In this document: piece by piece, positions 27,396-35,975 of the stretch | Numbering within the stretch: position 1 is the stretch's first letter | How the letters are laid out: every line of letters begins with the position of its first letter | Assembly (NCBI GenBank): GCA_963813375.1 | Contig: CAWEYT010000019.1 | Coordinates: forward strand, 195,251 to 259,250 | DNA length: 64,000 bases | Direction of reading: 5' to 3' | Origin: DASTFY01 sp963813375 | GTDB lineage: Bacteria; Actinomycetota; Acidimicrobiia; Acidimicrobiales; Ilumatobacteraceae | Notes under the pieces: model-generated | What the model was told of the DNA's origin: nothing | The model's database searches: none | The model's input: only the letters and a program-made list of their open reading frames with translations | Made by a program: the position numbers and the translations under genes

Positions 27396-28241
27396 CTACG
27401 GCGTCGGCGCGCCGCCCAGGCCGGGTTCCACCGGCGTGCGCCCCTGACGGCGCTCGTTCCACTCGTAGATCCCACGGCCGATGAGGTAGCCGGCGCCGAG
27501 CATGACCAGCCCGCCGACGGCATCGAGGAAGAAGTGGTTGGCCGTCACCACGATGCCGAACAGCGTCAGGAGCGGATAGGAGACGATGAGGGCTCGCGCC
27601 CAGCGGCGACGCGTGAGCTGCCACATCACGAGGGCACTCCACACGGACCACGCGACGTGCAGGCTCGGCATGGCCGCGTACTGGTTGGACACCTTCTGCA
27701 TGGCGCCGGAGTCGAAGGACCACGGGCCGCCGTAGACCTCGAGCGTGTCGACGAATCCGTACGGCTCGATGCCCTGCTCGGCTTCGAGGCGGGCGCCGCC
27801 GTAGAGGTCGCCGGCGTCGAGCAGGCGCGGGGGCATCAGCGGGAACAGCGAGAAGCCGAGGATGGCCAGCGCCGTGGTGGCTCCGAGCACGTTGCGCCAG
27901 AGCGGGAACAGGCGGGGCCGGGCGCGGTACAGCCAGATGAAGGCCGCCGCGGTGACGACGAAGTGAGCCGTCCCGTAGAAGGTGTTCCAGAACTGCAGGA
28001 AGATCGAGAAGTCCAGGAACCAGGCCTGGATCGTCTGCTCGTGGAACAGGCCCAGCGCCTTCTCCCAGTCGATGATCCGCAGCGCGTTGTTGAACGCGTG
28101 CAGCGGCTCCTCGCCGATCTCGACCCGGTGGGAGCCGAAGCGGTTCCGGGCGAACGAGTAGACCAGGTAGAAGACGATGACCAGCGCCGCTTCCTTCCAC
28201 CAGTACAACCTGGTGGGGCGCTCGACGGTCTGCACGGCCAC
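27396..28241 (-). CDS. PAP2 superfamily membrane phosphatase (Aur1/Ipt1-like)
   Basis: About 281 residues, six hydrophobic helices. Phosphatase signature: MPSLHVAWSVWSALVMW and TANHFFLDAVGGLVML (His-x3-Asp). The KxxxxxxRP motif of soluble PAP2 enzymes is not obvious, as in the Aur1/Ipt1-like group that includes actinobacterial lipid phosphatases or phosphotransferases. The start is uncertain: GTG 28241 or GTG 28235, both just before QTVERPTRLYWW. Divergent from the ThDP enzyme with 114 bases between. Its substrate is probably a lipid or polyprenyl phosphate. Confidence 0.82.
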   Translation of the reverse strand: MAVQTVERPTRLYWWKEAALVIVFYLVYSFARNRFGSHRVEIGEEPLHAFNNALRIIDWEKALGLFHEQTIQAWFLDFSIFLQFWNTFYGTAHFVVTAAAFIWLYRARPRLFPLWRNVLGATTALAILGFSLFPLMPPRLLDAGDLYGGARLEAEQGIEPYGFVDTLEVYGGPWSFDSGAMQKVSNQYAAMPSLHVAWSVWSALVMWQLTRRRWARALIVSYPLLTLFGIVVTANHFFLDAVGGLVMLGAGYLIGRGIYEWNERRQGRTPVEPGLGGAPTP

Positions 28242-28355
28242 GGCGTCACAGGCTAGGGGAACAGCCTCCCGGGTCCGGTGAGCCTTGCGACACGCCGGTC
28301 GACGCGCTGTTCGACGCTCCCGGCCGGGGCCTGCAAGGCTTCGCTGGTGCGCACG

Positions 28356-29960
28356 ATGACCGGTCACGCCGGCGAGCAGACGCTGGCCGCCCTGGCCCCC
28401 TTCGGTGTGGACACCATGTTCACGCTCAACGGCGGCCATGTCTGGCCGTTCTACGAGGCCGCCCTCCATCGCGACGTCCGGATCGTGGACACCCGGCACG
28501 AGCAGACGGCCACGTTCGCGGCCGAGGGCTACGCCAAGCTCACCCGGACCCCGGGCCTCGCCGTGCTCACCGCCGGGCCGGGGATCACCAACGGCGTCTC
28601 GGCCATCACCACGGCCTGGTTCAACGGCTCGCCGCTCATCGTGCTCGGCGGTCGGGCTCCCCAGGGCCGTTGGGGCGCGGGGTCGCTGCAGGAGCTGGAC
28701 CACGTCCCGATCGTCTCGTCGATCACGAAGCGGGCGGCCACCGTCGGTGACGCGTCGAAGGCGGCGTTGGTGGTGCACGAGGCGGCGACCGTCGCGCTGA
28801 CCCCTCACCGCGGCCCGGTCTTCCTCGACTTCCCGCTCGACGTCTTCGGGCCGACCGAAGCCGAGCTGCCCGAGCCGGTGACCGTGGTCGGCGCCGAACC
28901 CGACCCCGCGTCGGTCGACGCCGTCGCCGCCCTGGTGGCCGACGCCGATCGGCCGGCGTTCATCGTCGGGAGCGACGTCTACTGGGACGGCGCGTGGGAG
29001 GCCCTGGCGCAGGCGGTCGAAGTGCTGCGGGTTCCTTGCTTCTTCAACGGTCTCGGCCGAGGCTGCCTGCCGGCCGACCACGACCTGGCTTTCCTCCGCA
29101 CCCGCGGGCTGCTGAAGAAGGAGGCCGACCTGGTCGTCGTGATCGGCACGCCGCTCGACTTCCGCCTCGGCTTCGGGCGGTTCGGTTCGGCCCGTGTGGC
29201 CCATGTCGTCGACTCGGTCGGTCAGCAGGCCGGCCACGTCGACGTGCCGACCGTGGCCGGCGATCTGAGCACCGTGCTCAGCGCTCTGGCCGAGCGCGGC
29301 CGTGACCATCGGGACCGCGAGGACTGGATCACCCGACTGCGGGACGCGGAGTCCGCGTCCGCCGAGGCCGACGACGCATCGCTCGCGGCCACGGACGATC
29401 CCATCCGGCCGTCGAGGGTCTACGGCGAGCTCCGCCGCCGGCTCGAGCGCGACGCCGTGGTCATCTGCGACGGTGGCGACTTCGCGAGCTACGCCGGCAA
29501 GTACATCGAGGTGTTCCAGCCCGGTTGCTGGCTCGACACCGGTCCCTATGGTTGCCTCGGCAACGGCCCCGGTTACGCCATCGCGGCCCGGGTGGCCCGG
29601 CCGTCCAGCCAGATCGTGCTGCTCCTCGGCGACGGCGCGGCCGGCTTCAGCCTGATGGATGCCGACACGCTCGTGCGTCACGACCTCCCGGTCGTGATGA
29701 TCGTGGGCAACAACGGCATGTGGGGCCTGGAGAAGCATCCGATGCGGGCGGTCTACGGGTGGGACGTCGCTTGTGACCTGCAGCCCGGCTGCCGCTACGA
29801 CTCGGTCGTGCGGGCGTTGGGCGGCGCGGGCGAGACCGTCGTCGACCCCGAGGAGATCGGGCCTGCGCTCGACCGCGCGTTCACGGCTGGGGTGCCGTAT
29901 CTCGTCAACGTCGTCACCGACCCGGCGGACGTCTACCCGCGCTCGTCGAACCTGGCGTAG
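28356..29960 (+). CDS. Thiamine-diphosphate-dependent enzyme, acetolactate synthase-like
   Basis: 534 residues with three ThDP-enzyme domains. Catalytic Glu in DTRHEQTATFAAEGYAKLT, GLAVLTAGPGITNGVSAI, a central Rossmann-like domain, and the ThDP/Mg motif LLGDGAAGFSLMDADTL ending IVGNNGMWG. ILVB-like, but without a clear FAD-binding fingerprint, and close in layout to 2-hydroxyacyl-CoA lyase and oxalyl-CoA decarboxylase relatives. The true reaction is open. It uses the cofactor made by ThiN. GTG 28347 is an alternative start. Confidence 0.85.
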   Translation: MTGHAGEQTLAALAPFGVDTMFTLNGGHVWPFYEAALHRDVRIVDTRHEQTATFAAEGYAKLTRTPGLAVLTAGPGITNGVSAITTAWFNGSPLIVLGGRAPQGRWGAGSLQELDHVPIVSSITKRAATVGDASKAALVVHEAATVALTPHRGPVFLDFPLDVFGPTEAELPEPVTVVGAEPDPASVDAVAALVADADRPAFIVGSDVYWDGAWEALAQAVEVLRVPCFFNGLGRGCLPADHDLAFLRTRGLLKKEADLVVVIGTPLDFRLGFGRFGSARVAHVVDSVGQQAGHVDVPTVAGDLSTVLSALAERGRDHRDREDWITRLRDAESASAEADDASLAATDDPIRPSRVYGELRRRLERDAVVICDGGDFASYAGKYIEVFQPGCWLDTGPYGCLGNGPGYAIAARVARPSSQIVLLLGDGAAGFSLMDADTLVRHDLPVVMIVGNNGMWGLEKHPMRAVYGWDVACDLQPGCRYDSVVRALGGAGETVVDPEEIGPALDRAFTAGVPYLVNVVTDPADVYPRSSNLA

Positions 29961-29982
29961 GCCCGCGCCCGTCGACGGTCGG

Positions 29983-30344
29983 CTAGGCGTCCGGGAGCTG
30001 GCTGAAGGTGAGGAAGTAGCCGTTGGGGTCCTGCAGGGTCAGCTCGCGCGCTCCCCACTCGCGATCCTCCACGCCCCACTCGCAGGTGACGCGGTCCTTC
30101 ACCTGTTCGTAGACCTCGTCGACGCTGGGCGGGTGGACGTAGAGGCAACCAGTGAGCGCGGGCGGTCCGTCCCACGGCGTGTCACCGGCGAGGAACTGCA
30201 CGACCAGGTCATCGCGGGCCAGCTCGCACCACGTCGGGTCGTCGTCGGGGAACGCACCTCGCTGTCGAAGCCCACTCGGCGGTACCAGTCGACCGTCGCC
30301 TGCAGGTCCTCGGCCTTCAGGATGATCGCAGCCTGAGGTTCCAT
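29983..30344 (-). CDS. VOC family (glyoxalase/bleomycin resistance-like) protein (frameshift)
   Basis: Single vicinal-oxygen-chelate domain of about 120 residues. The N-terminal half is MEPQAAIILKAEDLQATVDW and YRRVGFDSEV; the frame changes near 30255; the C-terminal half runs GCLYVHPPSVDEVYEQVKD to RELTLQDPNGYFLTFSQLPD, where Glu and the DPNGY turn are typical of VOC proteins. Function unknown. Convergent with the ThDP enzyme. Confidence 0.78.
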
Positions 30345-30391
30345 GCGGGAAGACTACGAGCGGCTCATCGAGCCCGGCGAGTGGAGGGGCG

Positions 30392-30664
30392 ATGTCTCAG
30401 GTCTTCTGGAGCTTCCTGTACTTCTTTGTGTTCGCGCTTGGATCGTGGGGCGCGGTCGGTGCGATCGTCCATCTCGCGACGAGAGGTCGAGCGCCGGTCT
30501 GGGCCATCGTCCTGGTGTCGTTGGGACTGTTCCTCGTCCCGGTGCTCGCCGTGGTCGTCTACTGGCTGGTGGTCGCCGTCCGCCGTCTCAGCGCTCGAGG
30601 GCCCAACGCCGGCCGACCCGGCCAGCCGGAGGCCGTGGCGACGTCTGGCCACCGCCGATCGTGA
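30392..30664 (+). CDS. Small two-helix membrane protein, unknown
   Basis: 90 residues with two transmembrane segments (FWSFLYFFVFALGSWGAVGA and WAIVLVSLGLFLVPVLAVVV) and a hydrophilic Arg/Pro tail. GGAGGGG lies five bases before the ATG, which supports expression. No family recognised. Confidence 0.6.
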   Translation: MSQVFWSFLYFFVFALGSWGAVGAIVHLATRGRAPVWAIVLVSLGLFLVPVLAVVVYWLVVAVRRLSARGPNAGRPGQPEAVATSGHRRS

Positions 30665-30745
30665 ACGCGCCCGCCCCGGCCGACTGATCTCCTCCTGATC
30701 GCCCCTGCCCACCACTCTCCGCGTCGACCGGCGGCGGCAAACTGG

Positions 30746-31243
30746 TTGTTCGCCCGAAAACCCGGACTCGCCGTTTGGCCCAACGGCATCGAGGGCCTGG
30801 CGTTCACTCGGTCCGGTTCGACGACCATCGCCGTCTGGTCGACGTGCGGTTCGTCATCGGCGCCGGCCACCGTGTACGCGGCCACGTTCGTCCCCTCGAC
30901 CGGGGTCTTCGGTCAGGTGGCCTCGGCCAAGGTCACCGTGCCGTACCCGACCGAGAACGCCCGCCAGATCAGTGACCTCACGCTGGTCGGCACTCAGCTC
31001 GTCACCTCGTCGGCGTCGGATCCCGGCGCCAATGGCCCGTTCAACTCCGCGATGTACCGCATCGGGACCGTCGGCTTCGACGGTGCTCGGGCCGTCCTCA
31101 CGATGCTGGCGCCGCAGTCCCTCGGCACCTTCCCCGGACACAAGATCGAGGGCATTGCCTGCTCCGGCACCACCGGCTTGGTCGGGTCCGACGACGAGAG
31201 ACAGGGCGGCTGGGCACGGACCGCTGCCTTCTGCGGACCGTGA
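30746..31243 (+). CDS. Orphan fragment of a secreted repeat/phytase-like protein
   Basis: 165 residues from a TTG or a later start, without any signal peptide. GIEGLAFTRSGSTTIAVWST and HKIEGIACSGTTGLVGSDDE look like blades of a propeller protein (esterase-like-phytase type), so it may be the C-terminal remnant of a longer secreted protein whose 5' end is gone. No clear ribosome binding site. It may not be expressed. Confidence 0.4.
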   Translation: MFARKPGLAVWPNGIEGLAFTRSGSTTIAVWSTCGSSSAPATVYAATFVPSTGVFGQVASAKVTVPYPTENARQISDLTLVGTQLVTSSASDPGANGPFNSAMYRIGTVGFDGARAVLTMLAPQSLGTFPGHKIEGIACSGTTGLVGSDDERQGGWARTAAFCGP

Positions 31244-31441
31244 TCATGTCGCTGTGTCGCGCACCTCGATGGTGACCTCGCCGGCTCCGGTGCGACGGAC
31301 TCCCCGAGCCCACAGGTTGGCGACCCGGAGGGCGAGCCCTTTCGTCGGCCACCAGTCCATCATGAAGAGGCGCTTCGACCGCCCCTCGATCCACCAGCCG
31401 AAGTGGCGGCCACGCCGGATCACGAGATGCTGATCCCCCAT
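31244..31441 (-). CDS. Small DUF2188-like protein
   Basis: 65 residues from the ATG at 31441, with GGAGG six bases upstream. The pattern HLVIRRGRHFGWWIEGRSKR, then LALRVANLWAR and a final VTIEVRD, resembles DUF2188 proteins, which are small beta-hairpin/helix proteins of unknown role. The stop follows directly on the end of the convergent gene at 31243. Confidence 0.55.
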   Translation of the reverse strand: MGDQHLVIRRGRHFGWWIEGRSKRLFMMDWWPTKGLALRVANLWARGVRRTGAGEVTIEVRDTAT

Positions 31442-31538
31442 GCGACCTCCGTCGGTTCGCCGCTGACCGTAGCTGCGGTGCGCCGAGAGCAGGTGACGAT
31501 CCCGCACCGCGCGGTGACGGTGCTGTAGGACTCTAGGG

Positions 31539-33119
31539 ATGCGTGGTGCGAGGGTCGCGCTTGTCGGCGGTGTCGTCGCTGCCGTGGCCGCGGTGCTTCT
31601 GGCGGTGTCGAGCAGCTCACCGGTGGGAGCCGACTACCCGACGGATTGCGCGAACCCGACCGCCACCTACCCCGACGCCAGTGGCATGCCGACCAATCTG
31701 AATCTCGGCCCCACCGACGTCGTCGTGTTCGCTTCCGGCACCTTCGTCGGATCGGTGAACTCCAACCTGGCCACGGTCTGTGTGGCCGCCGGCGCCGCCC
31801 TCAATCCCGCCAGCGTCAACGGTGCCACCCGGCTGTTCGTCCGCGGGAGCGCCCTCATGCCAGCGCTCGCCGCCGGCACGGGGGCGCTGCTCGACAACGA
31901 GGGTACGGTCAGGTTCCTGCCCCAGCCGAACACCAACGGGGTGACCACCGTCATCAATCGGGTGGGCGCCACGATCGTCGTGGACTCACCCGGCCTCGCC
32001 CTCGGCCCTGGCGTCACGGTCACCAACGACGGCATGATCGACGTGCAGGGCTCCGCCAACCTGAACGGCAGCACCGTCACCAGCAGCGGCACGATGCTCG
32101 TCGCGGGCGACTTCATCGTCGGTTCGTTCACCAACACGGGCACCGCCTCTGTCGGCGGCGTCCTGACGGTCAACGGCGGCGGCAGCCTGCGGAACGACTG
32201 CCGGCTGACGGCTGGTTCCATCATCAACAACCAGACCGCCGTGAACAACGGTGTGGTCGAGCTCGGTGGCGAGCTGCGCAACAACGGGAGCGCCGTCTAC
32301 ACCCAGGACGCCTTGGCCTTCACGAGCGGCACCGACTTCGTCAACACCGGGACCGTGGACGGTTCCGGCCAGTACCTGTTCACCGGCAACACCTCGACGC
32401 AGGGCACCGTGGCCGGCGCCAGCGCGGCGTCACCGATCGTGTTCTTCGACACGACGCCGACCGGTTCCCAGATCTTCGACACCCAGCTCGGCACCATCAC
32501 CAACACCGTCCGCGAGCCGGTGTCAGCGCCGGATCCCGCCAGCTGCAACACAGCCCCGCCGACCACCACGACGACCACCTCCACGACGTCGACTTCGACC
32601 TCCACCACCACGACGACATCAACGACCACCACCACGACATCGACCACGACGACGACCACCACCACCACGACCACCACCACCGACCACGACTGCTCCGACG
32701 ACGACCACCGCTCCGACGACGACCACCACTACGACGACGACCACCGACGACCGCGCCCACGACGACGACGACGGCACCCACGACGACGACGCCCGACGCA
32801 CGACCACCACGACGACGACGCCCCGACGACGACCACGACGACGACGACCGCGCCGACCACCACGACGACTGCACCGACGACGAGCTCGACGACGTCCACC
32901 ACCACGTCGTCGACGACGGCGCCCACCACCACGACGACTTCGACCGTCGATCCCGCCACCACGGCGACGACCGCAGCGTCGGTGGCGCCGACCCAGGCGA
33001 GCACCATCCCGACCACCGGCCTCGGTGGCAGCAGACCCTTCTACATAGCGGGCCTCATCCTCATCGCGGCCGGTTGCTTCGCGTTCGCCGCCGGTCGCAC
33101 CATGCAAACCAACCGCTGA
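31539..33119 (+). CDS. Thr-rich cell-surface protein with IPTTG sorting signal
   Basis: 526 residues as printed. Signal peptide (residues 1-31, hydrophobic core LVGGVVAAVAAVLLAVSSSS, then GADYP). Residues 35-335 are Asn/Thr/Gly-rich repeats such as TNDGMIDVQGSANLNG and TVTSSGTMLVAGDF, the look of a beta-helix adhesin. A low-complexity Thr/Ser stalk follows, then IPTTG, a transmembrane helix (FYIAGLILIAAGCFAFAAG) and RTMQTNR, a cell-wall sorting signal with Ile in place of Leu. Inside the stalk about 50 residues turn Asp/His/Arg-rich because the ACC/ACG repeat is read out of frame, so two or more indels are present (about 32683-32830). Likely substrate of the class F sortase at 34187. Confidence 0.8.
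   Translation: MRGARVALVGGVVAAVAAVLLAVSSSSPVGADYPTDCANPTATYPDASGMPTNLNLGPTDVVVFASGTFVGSVNSNLATVCVAAGAALNPASVNGATRLFVRGSALMPALAAGTGALLDNEGTVRFLPQPNTNGVTTVINRVGATIVVDSPGLALGPGVTVTNDGMIDVQGSANLNGSTVTSSGTMLVAGDFIVGSFTNTGTASVGGVLTVNGGGSLRNDCRLTAGSIINNQTAVNNGVVELGGELRNNGSAVYTQDALAFTSGTDFVNTGTVDGSGQYLFTGNTSTQGTVAGASAASPIVFFDTTPTGSQIFDTQLGTITNTVREPVSAPDPASCNTAPPTTTTTTSTTSTSTSTTTTTSTTTTTTSTTTTTTTTTTTTTDHDCSDDDHRSDDDHHYDDDHRRPRPRRRRRHPRRRRPTHDHHDDDAPTTTTTTTTAPTTTTTAPTTSSTTSTTTSSTTAPTTTTTSTVDPATTATTAASVAPTQASTIPTTGLGGSRPFYIAGLILIAAGCFAFAAGRTMQTNR
32559..32990 (+). repeat. ACC/ACG codon tract encoding the Thr stalk
   Basis: A 430-base simple-sequence region of mixed ACC, ACG, TCG and CCG codons. It codes for Thr/Ser/Pro at both ends of the tract but Asp/His/Arg in the middle. 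The repeat unit is visible in all three frames in turn, which shows the frame slips and recovers. It could slip in vivo or reflect consensus error. Confidence 0.75.
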
Positions 33120-33181
33120 TCCCCTTCCGCCTGCGCAGCCCACGCTCGCCGCGATACGCTGGCCGCGGGCGAAAGCAAGCT

Positions 33182-33218
33182 CCACGTTGTCCCGGGCGCG
33201 GCGGAACGGGACGGGTGG
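33182..33218 (+). terminator. Stem-loop after the surface protein gene
   Basis: CCAC (33182-33185) and GTCCCG (33189-33194) pair with CGGGAC (33207-33212) and GTGG (33215-33218), giving a 10-bp interrupted stem with a 12-nt loop. It lies 63 bases after the surface-protein stop and 98 bases before the GH12 start. It may terminate the first or form part of a structured leader for the second. No T-run. Confidence 0.4.
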
Positions 33219-33315
33219 TATCCAAGTGCGGGCGAATCGAAGCGGCCAGCGCTGGACGGGGTGCGCGTTCAGTCGGTCCCACGTTCGAATCCAGCGGGCT
33301 CGTTAGGAGATGGCT

Positions 33316-34054
33316 ATGAAGATTCGACTCGCAGCAGCAGGGATCACGCTGCTGGCACTGCTCGGGTGCGCACCGCCGCAGCAGCCGCCGCCGTCAGGGC
33401 CGCCGTCCCAGACGTGCACCAACGGGGAGACCATTGGCGAGGGTGCTGGCCGGTCGTTCTTCGAGGCGAGCGGCGAGGAGTACTTCGTCCACAACAACAA
33501 CTGGAACGACAACGCCGGTGGCAACTCGGTCATCAAGGCCTGCAACTACGACAACTGGTACGCGGACTCGAACACGCCCGAATCACTCGGACCTGTCGGT
33601 GCAGACGTACCTGAACGTCCACCGCGACTACAACAACCGGGCGCTGTCCACCATCTCGTCGGCCCGGTTCGCGGGCAGCGGGCCACGGTGCGCCGGCTGC
33701 ATCTGGAACATCGCCTTCGACATCTGGATCGGGAGCGACTTCAGCCACGAGTTGATGATCTGGACCGAGAACTGGAACCAGCGCCCCGCCGGGGACATGG
33801 TCGGTACGACCACCATCGGTGGCAAGCAGTACCAGGTCTGGCGCTCGGGTTCTGGTGACGGCGGAATCCTCACCTACGTCTCGGTGACGCCGCAGTTGTC
33901 CGGCACCATGCCGCTGGCCGCGTTCTTCGCCGATGTCCGTGCCCGGGGCTGGACCCCGACCACGACGTGGCAGGTGGACTACGGGGTGGAGATCGTGGAC
34001 ACCAACGGCACCTCGCAGCGGTTCACCTTCACCGACTTCTACATCAACGACTAG
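33316..34054 (+). CDS. GH12 family glucanase lipoprotein (frameshift)
   Basis: Secreted endo-beta-1,4-glucanase-type hydrolase. The ATG at 33316 is seven bases after TAGGAG (33303-33308) and is preferred over ATG 33310. MKIRLAAAGITLLALLGCAP is a lipoprotein signal. Proline-rich spacer, then the GH12 jelly roll: NNNWNDNAGG, CNYDNWY, frame shift near 33590, IWNIAFDIWIG, SHELMIWTENW with the nucleophile Glu, YQVWRSGSGDGG, and VDYGVEIVDTNG with the likely acid/base Glu. About 245 residues. Substrate (cellulose, xyloglucan or other beta-glucan) cannot be fixed. Confidence 0.82.
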
Positions 34055-34062
34055 ACGCCATC

Positions 34063-34101
34063 ACCTGGATGGCCTCGCTGAGGAAGCGAGGCCATCCAGG
34101 T
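34063..34101. terminator. Perfect 17-bp hairpin terminator
   Basis: ACCTGGATGGCCTCGCT (34063-34079), loop GAGGA, then its exact complement (34085-34101). It starts eight bases after the GH12 stop and lies between converging genes, so it may end transcripts from both strands. There is no long T-run, as is common in actinobacteria. Confidence 0.85.
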
Positions 34102-34186
34102 CAGAGCTTGTCGGGTCGTTGAGATCGGCGGGGGGACGCTCGAGCACAGCTGGACTGTTCCCGACCGTCCACGACGCGTGAGCGGG

Positions 34187-35026
34187 TCAGTCGATCGGCA
34201 CGGCCGTGACGACGACGTTGCTCTGGTAGTGGCGGGTTCGGCGGTCGAACGTGCCACCACAGGTGATCAAGCGCAGCGTCGGGAGACCGGTGCGCTCGAA
34301 GACGTCGGAGACCGGCAGCGACGGCTTCGGGACCAGGGTGTTGTCGACGACTTGGAAGCGTTGCGACGAGCCGTCGGCGTATTGGATCGTCACGATGGAG
34401 CCCAGGGAGACCCGGCCGAGGCGCTGGAACGCGCCCGGTCGGCGATGCCAGTCGAGATGTCCGGCGAGCACCGCGGATCCGGGCTGGCCGGGGCTCGGGC
34501 CGTACTGGTACCAGCCCACGACTGTCGGGTCGTCCGGGATCGCGAGCTCGCCGGTGGTGGCGTCGACCGCGGTGGGCACCACGAGCCCGCGGACCTCCGT
34601 GCCGGCGATCTCGACGCCCACCGGCGGCGGCACCCGCGCCGGTGCGAGCTGTTCGACGCTCGCCGAGTGCGTGACGATCGTGGTGGTCGGTGTGCCGGCG
34701 GCTTCCGGTACGGACACGGCGGGCGCGGCGGACCGCGCCGCTGCAGCGGTGTCCCGCGGCGTGCTCGGCAGCGGCCGGCCTGACGTCTGCGGTCCTTCGA
34801 TCGGCGCCAGGACGGAGCTCGGGAGGCGACGAGTCGTGAGCGCGGTCGAGGTCGACTCGCGGGTCGGCGTCACGCCAGCAGCTGGCGTTGCGGCCATGAC
34901 CGTGACGGCCGCGTCGGCATCGCTCGCCCATCCGACGACCATGGGCGCAACGGCGGCGGCCGTGACCGCCGCAGCGAACGTCACCACCACCGCGGCGAGC
35001 ACACCGACGGCCCGCGAGACGTTCAC
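34187..35026 (-). CDS. Class F sortase
   Basis: Membrane transpeptidase attaching surface proteins. Coupled to the DUF4397 gene by GTGA (GTG 35026). N-terminal helix GVLAAVVVTFAAAVTAAAVA, a long disordered Ala/Thr/Pro linker, then the sortase barrel: VGWYQYGPSPGQPGSAVLAG, catalytic His in AGHLDW, and LRLITCGGTFDRRTRHY with catalytic Cys and downstream Arg. TLITC replaced by LITCGG with GTFD is characteristic of class F. The likely client nearby is the IPTTG protein at 31539. Confidence 0.9.
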   Translation of the reverse strand: MNVSRAVGVLAAVVVTFAAAVTAAAVAPMVVGWASDADAAVTVMAATPAAGVTPTRESTSTALTTRRLPSSVLAPIEGPQTSGRPLPSTPRDTAAAARSAAPAVSVPEAAGTPTTTIVTHSASVEQLAPARVPPPVGVEIAGTEVRGLVVPTAVDATTGELAIPDDPTVVGWYQYGPSPGQPGSAVLAGHLDWHRRPGAFQRLGRVSLGSIVTIQYADGSSQRFQVVDNTLVPKPSLPVSDVFERTGLPTLRLITCGGTFDRRTRHYQSNVVVTAVPID

Positions 35027-35895
35027 GTCGCGCGTGGCCGGCCTCGCGGCCTGAGGGCCGCCCACGCGCCCGTGAGCGCGACCGCGACCACGCAGAGGGC
35101 CAGCGCCAGCACGGAGATCGGTCGCCAGCCGGTCGGCGAGCCGAGCGCGACGCTTCCGTCGCCGGTCTGCACGCGCGTCGGAGCGGTCTGGAGACCGGGC
35201 ACGTTGACGACCGCCCAGCCGAGCGTGTTGTCCGCCTGCGCGCCGATCAGGTACATGAAGTTGGCCGAGCCCTCGGCGAAGTCCAACGCGTCCGGGGGGG
35301 CCAGCGCGGCCTTGGTCGACGGATCAACCACCGACACCTGGTGCGAGCCCGCGGCGATGGCTTGCTTGGCCTCCTTTCCGTTCTCGAGTCCGCTGGCGAC
35401 GATCTGCGTGTCGACGAGAGCGTCGATCGGTCCCACGGCCGCAGCGTGCCGCACGACGATGCGACTGCTGCCGGCCGGCACCGCGCTGACGTCATCCGTG
35501 TACAGCGACGCGGTGGGGTTGCCCGCCGCATCGAGATGGACGACCGCGGACTGCTGGGCGCCGGACGTCAGGGTGAGGGTGGTGTGCAGCAGCGGTGTCG
35601 ACGTCGCCGCCGCGCCGGAGGTACGGACGTCGACCACGTGCGGGCCGGGCGCCAGCGCGATCGGGTCGGTGCTGCGAAGTGGCTGGAAGGCAGGCAGCGC
35701 GAGCTGCCCGTCGACGTACACGTCCGCCACGAGGCCGCGCACCCCGTGCACCAACGTGACAGAGGCTGGCACCTGCTGCGCCTGCGCCCCGGCCGGCGCA
35801 GCCCACGAACCGCCGAGGCCCACAGCCACGATGGAGACCGACATCGCGAGGATCACTCGCGAGGTCACCCGTCTGGGTGAGGACGCCAAGAGCAT
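35023..35895 (-). CDS. DUF4397 domain membrane-anchored protein
   Basis: 290 residues. The ATG at 35895 follows GGAGGCGGGAA. Signal peptide (SRVILAMSVSIVAVGLGGSW to AGAQAQ). Two DUF4397-like units follow: SVTLVHGVRGLVADVYVDG and SSRIVVRHAAAVGPIDALVD, each with a short beta-sandwich pattern. A C-terminal helix (PISVLALALCVVAVALTGAW) and an Arg-rich end anchor it. DUF4397 proteins are regular partners of class F sortases in actinobacteria; here they share an overlap. SPTGW just before the helix is only a weak sorting-like motif. Confidence 0.85.
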   Translation of the reverse strand: MLLASSPRRVTSRVILAMSVSIVAVGLGGSWAAPAGAQAQQVPASVTLVHGVRGLVADVYVDGQLALPAFQPLRSTDPIALAPGPHVVDVRTSGAAATSTPLLHTTLTLTSGAQQSAVVHLDAAGNPTASLYTDDVSAVPAGSSRIVVRHAAAVGPIDALVDTQIVASGLENGKEAKQAIAAGSHQVSVVDPSTKAALAPPDALDFAEGSANFMYLIGAQADNTLGWAVVNVPGLQTAPTRVQTGDGSVALGSPTGWRPISVLALALCVVAVALTGAWAALRPRGRPRAT

Positions 35896-35975
35896 TTCCC
35901 GCCTCCTGCCTTTCGCCGTTGGACCCAACGTAACCCGGCGTTGACAGGCCAGCAACCATGGGGTAGCCCTAGGCC

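Noticed and set aside
28250..29738. N-terminal extension of the PAP2 gene over 500 codons
   Set aside because: This part is antisense to the ThDP enzyme. The membrane protein starts at GTG 28241 or 28235.
32559..32990. CRISPR-like repeat array in the Thr tract
   Set aside because: The repeats are codon-length simple sequence with no unique spacers and no cas genes nearby.
33262..33305. tRNA-like T-loop (GTTCGAATCC) before the GH12 gene
   Set aside because: The flanking bases do not form a T-stem and there is no acceptor, D or anticodon arm.
35680..35740. LPXTG-type signal in the DUF4397 protein
   Set aside because: No LPxTG/IPxTG is present before the C-terminal helix; SPTGW is too weak, so the protein is called membrane-anchored only.
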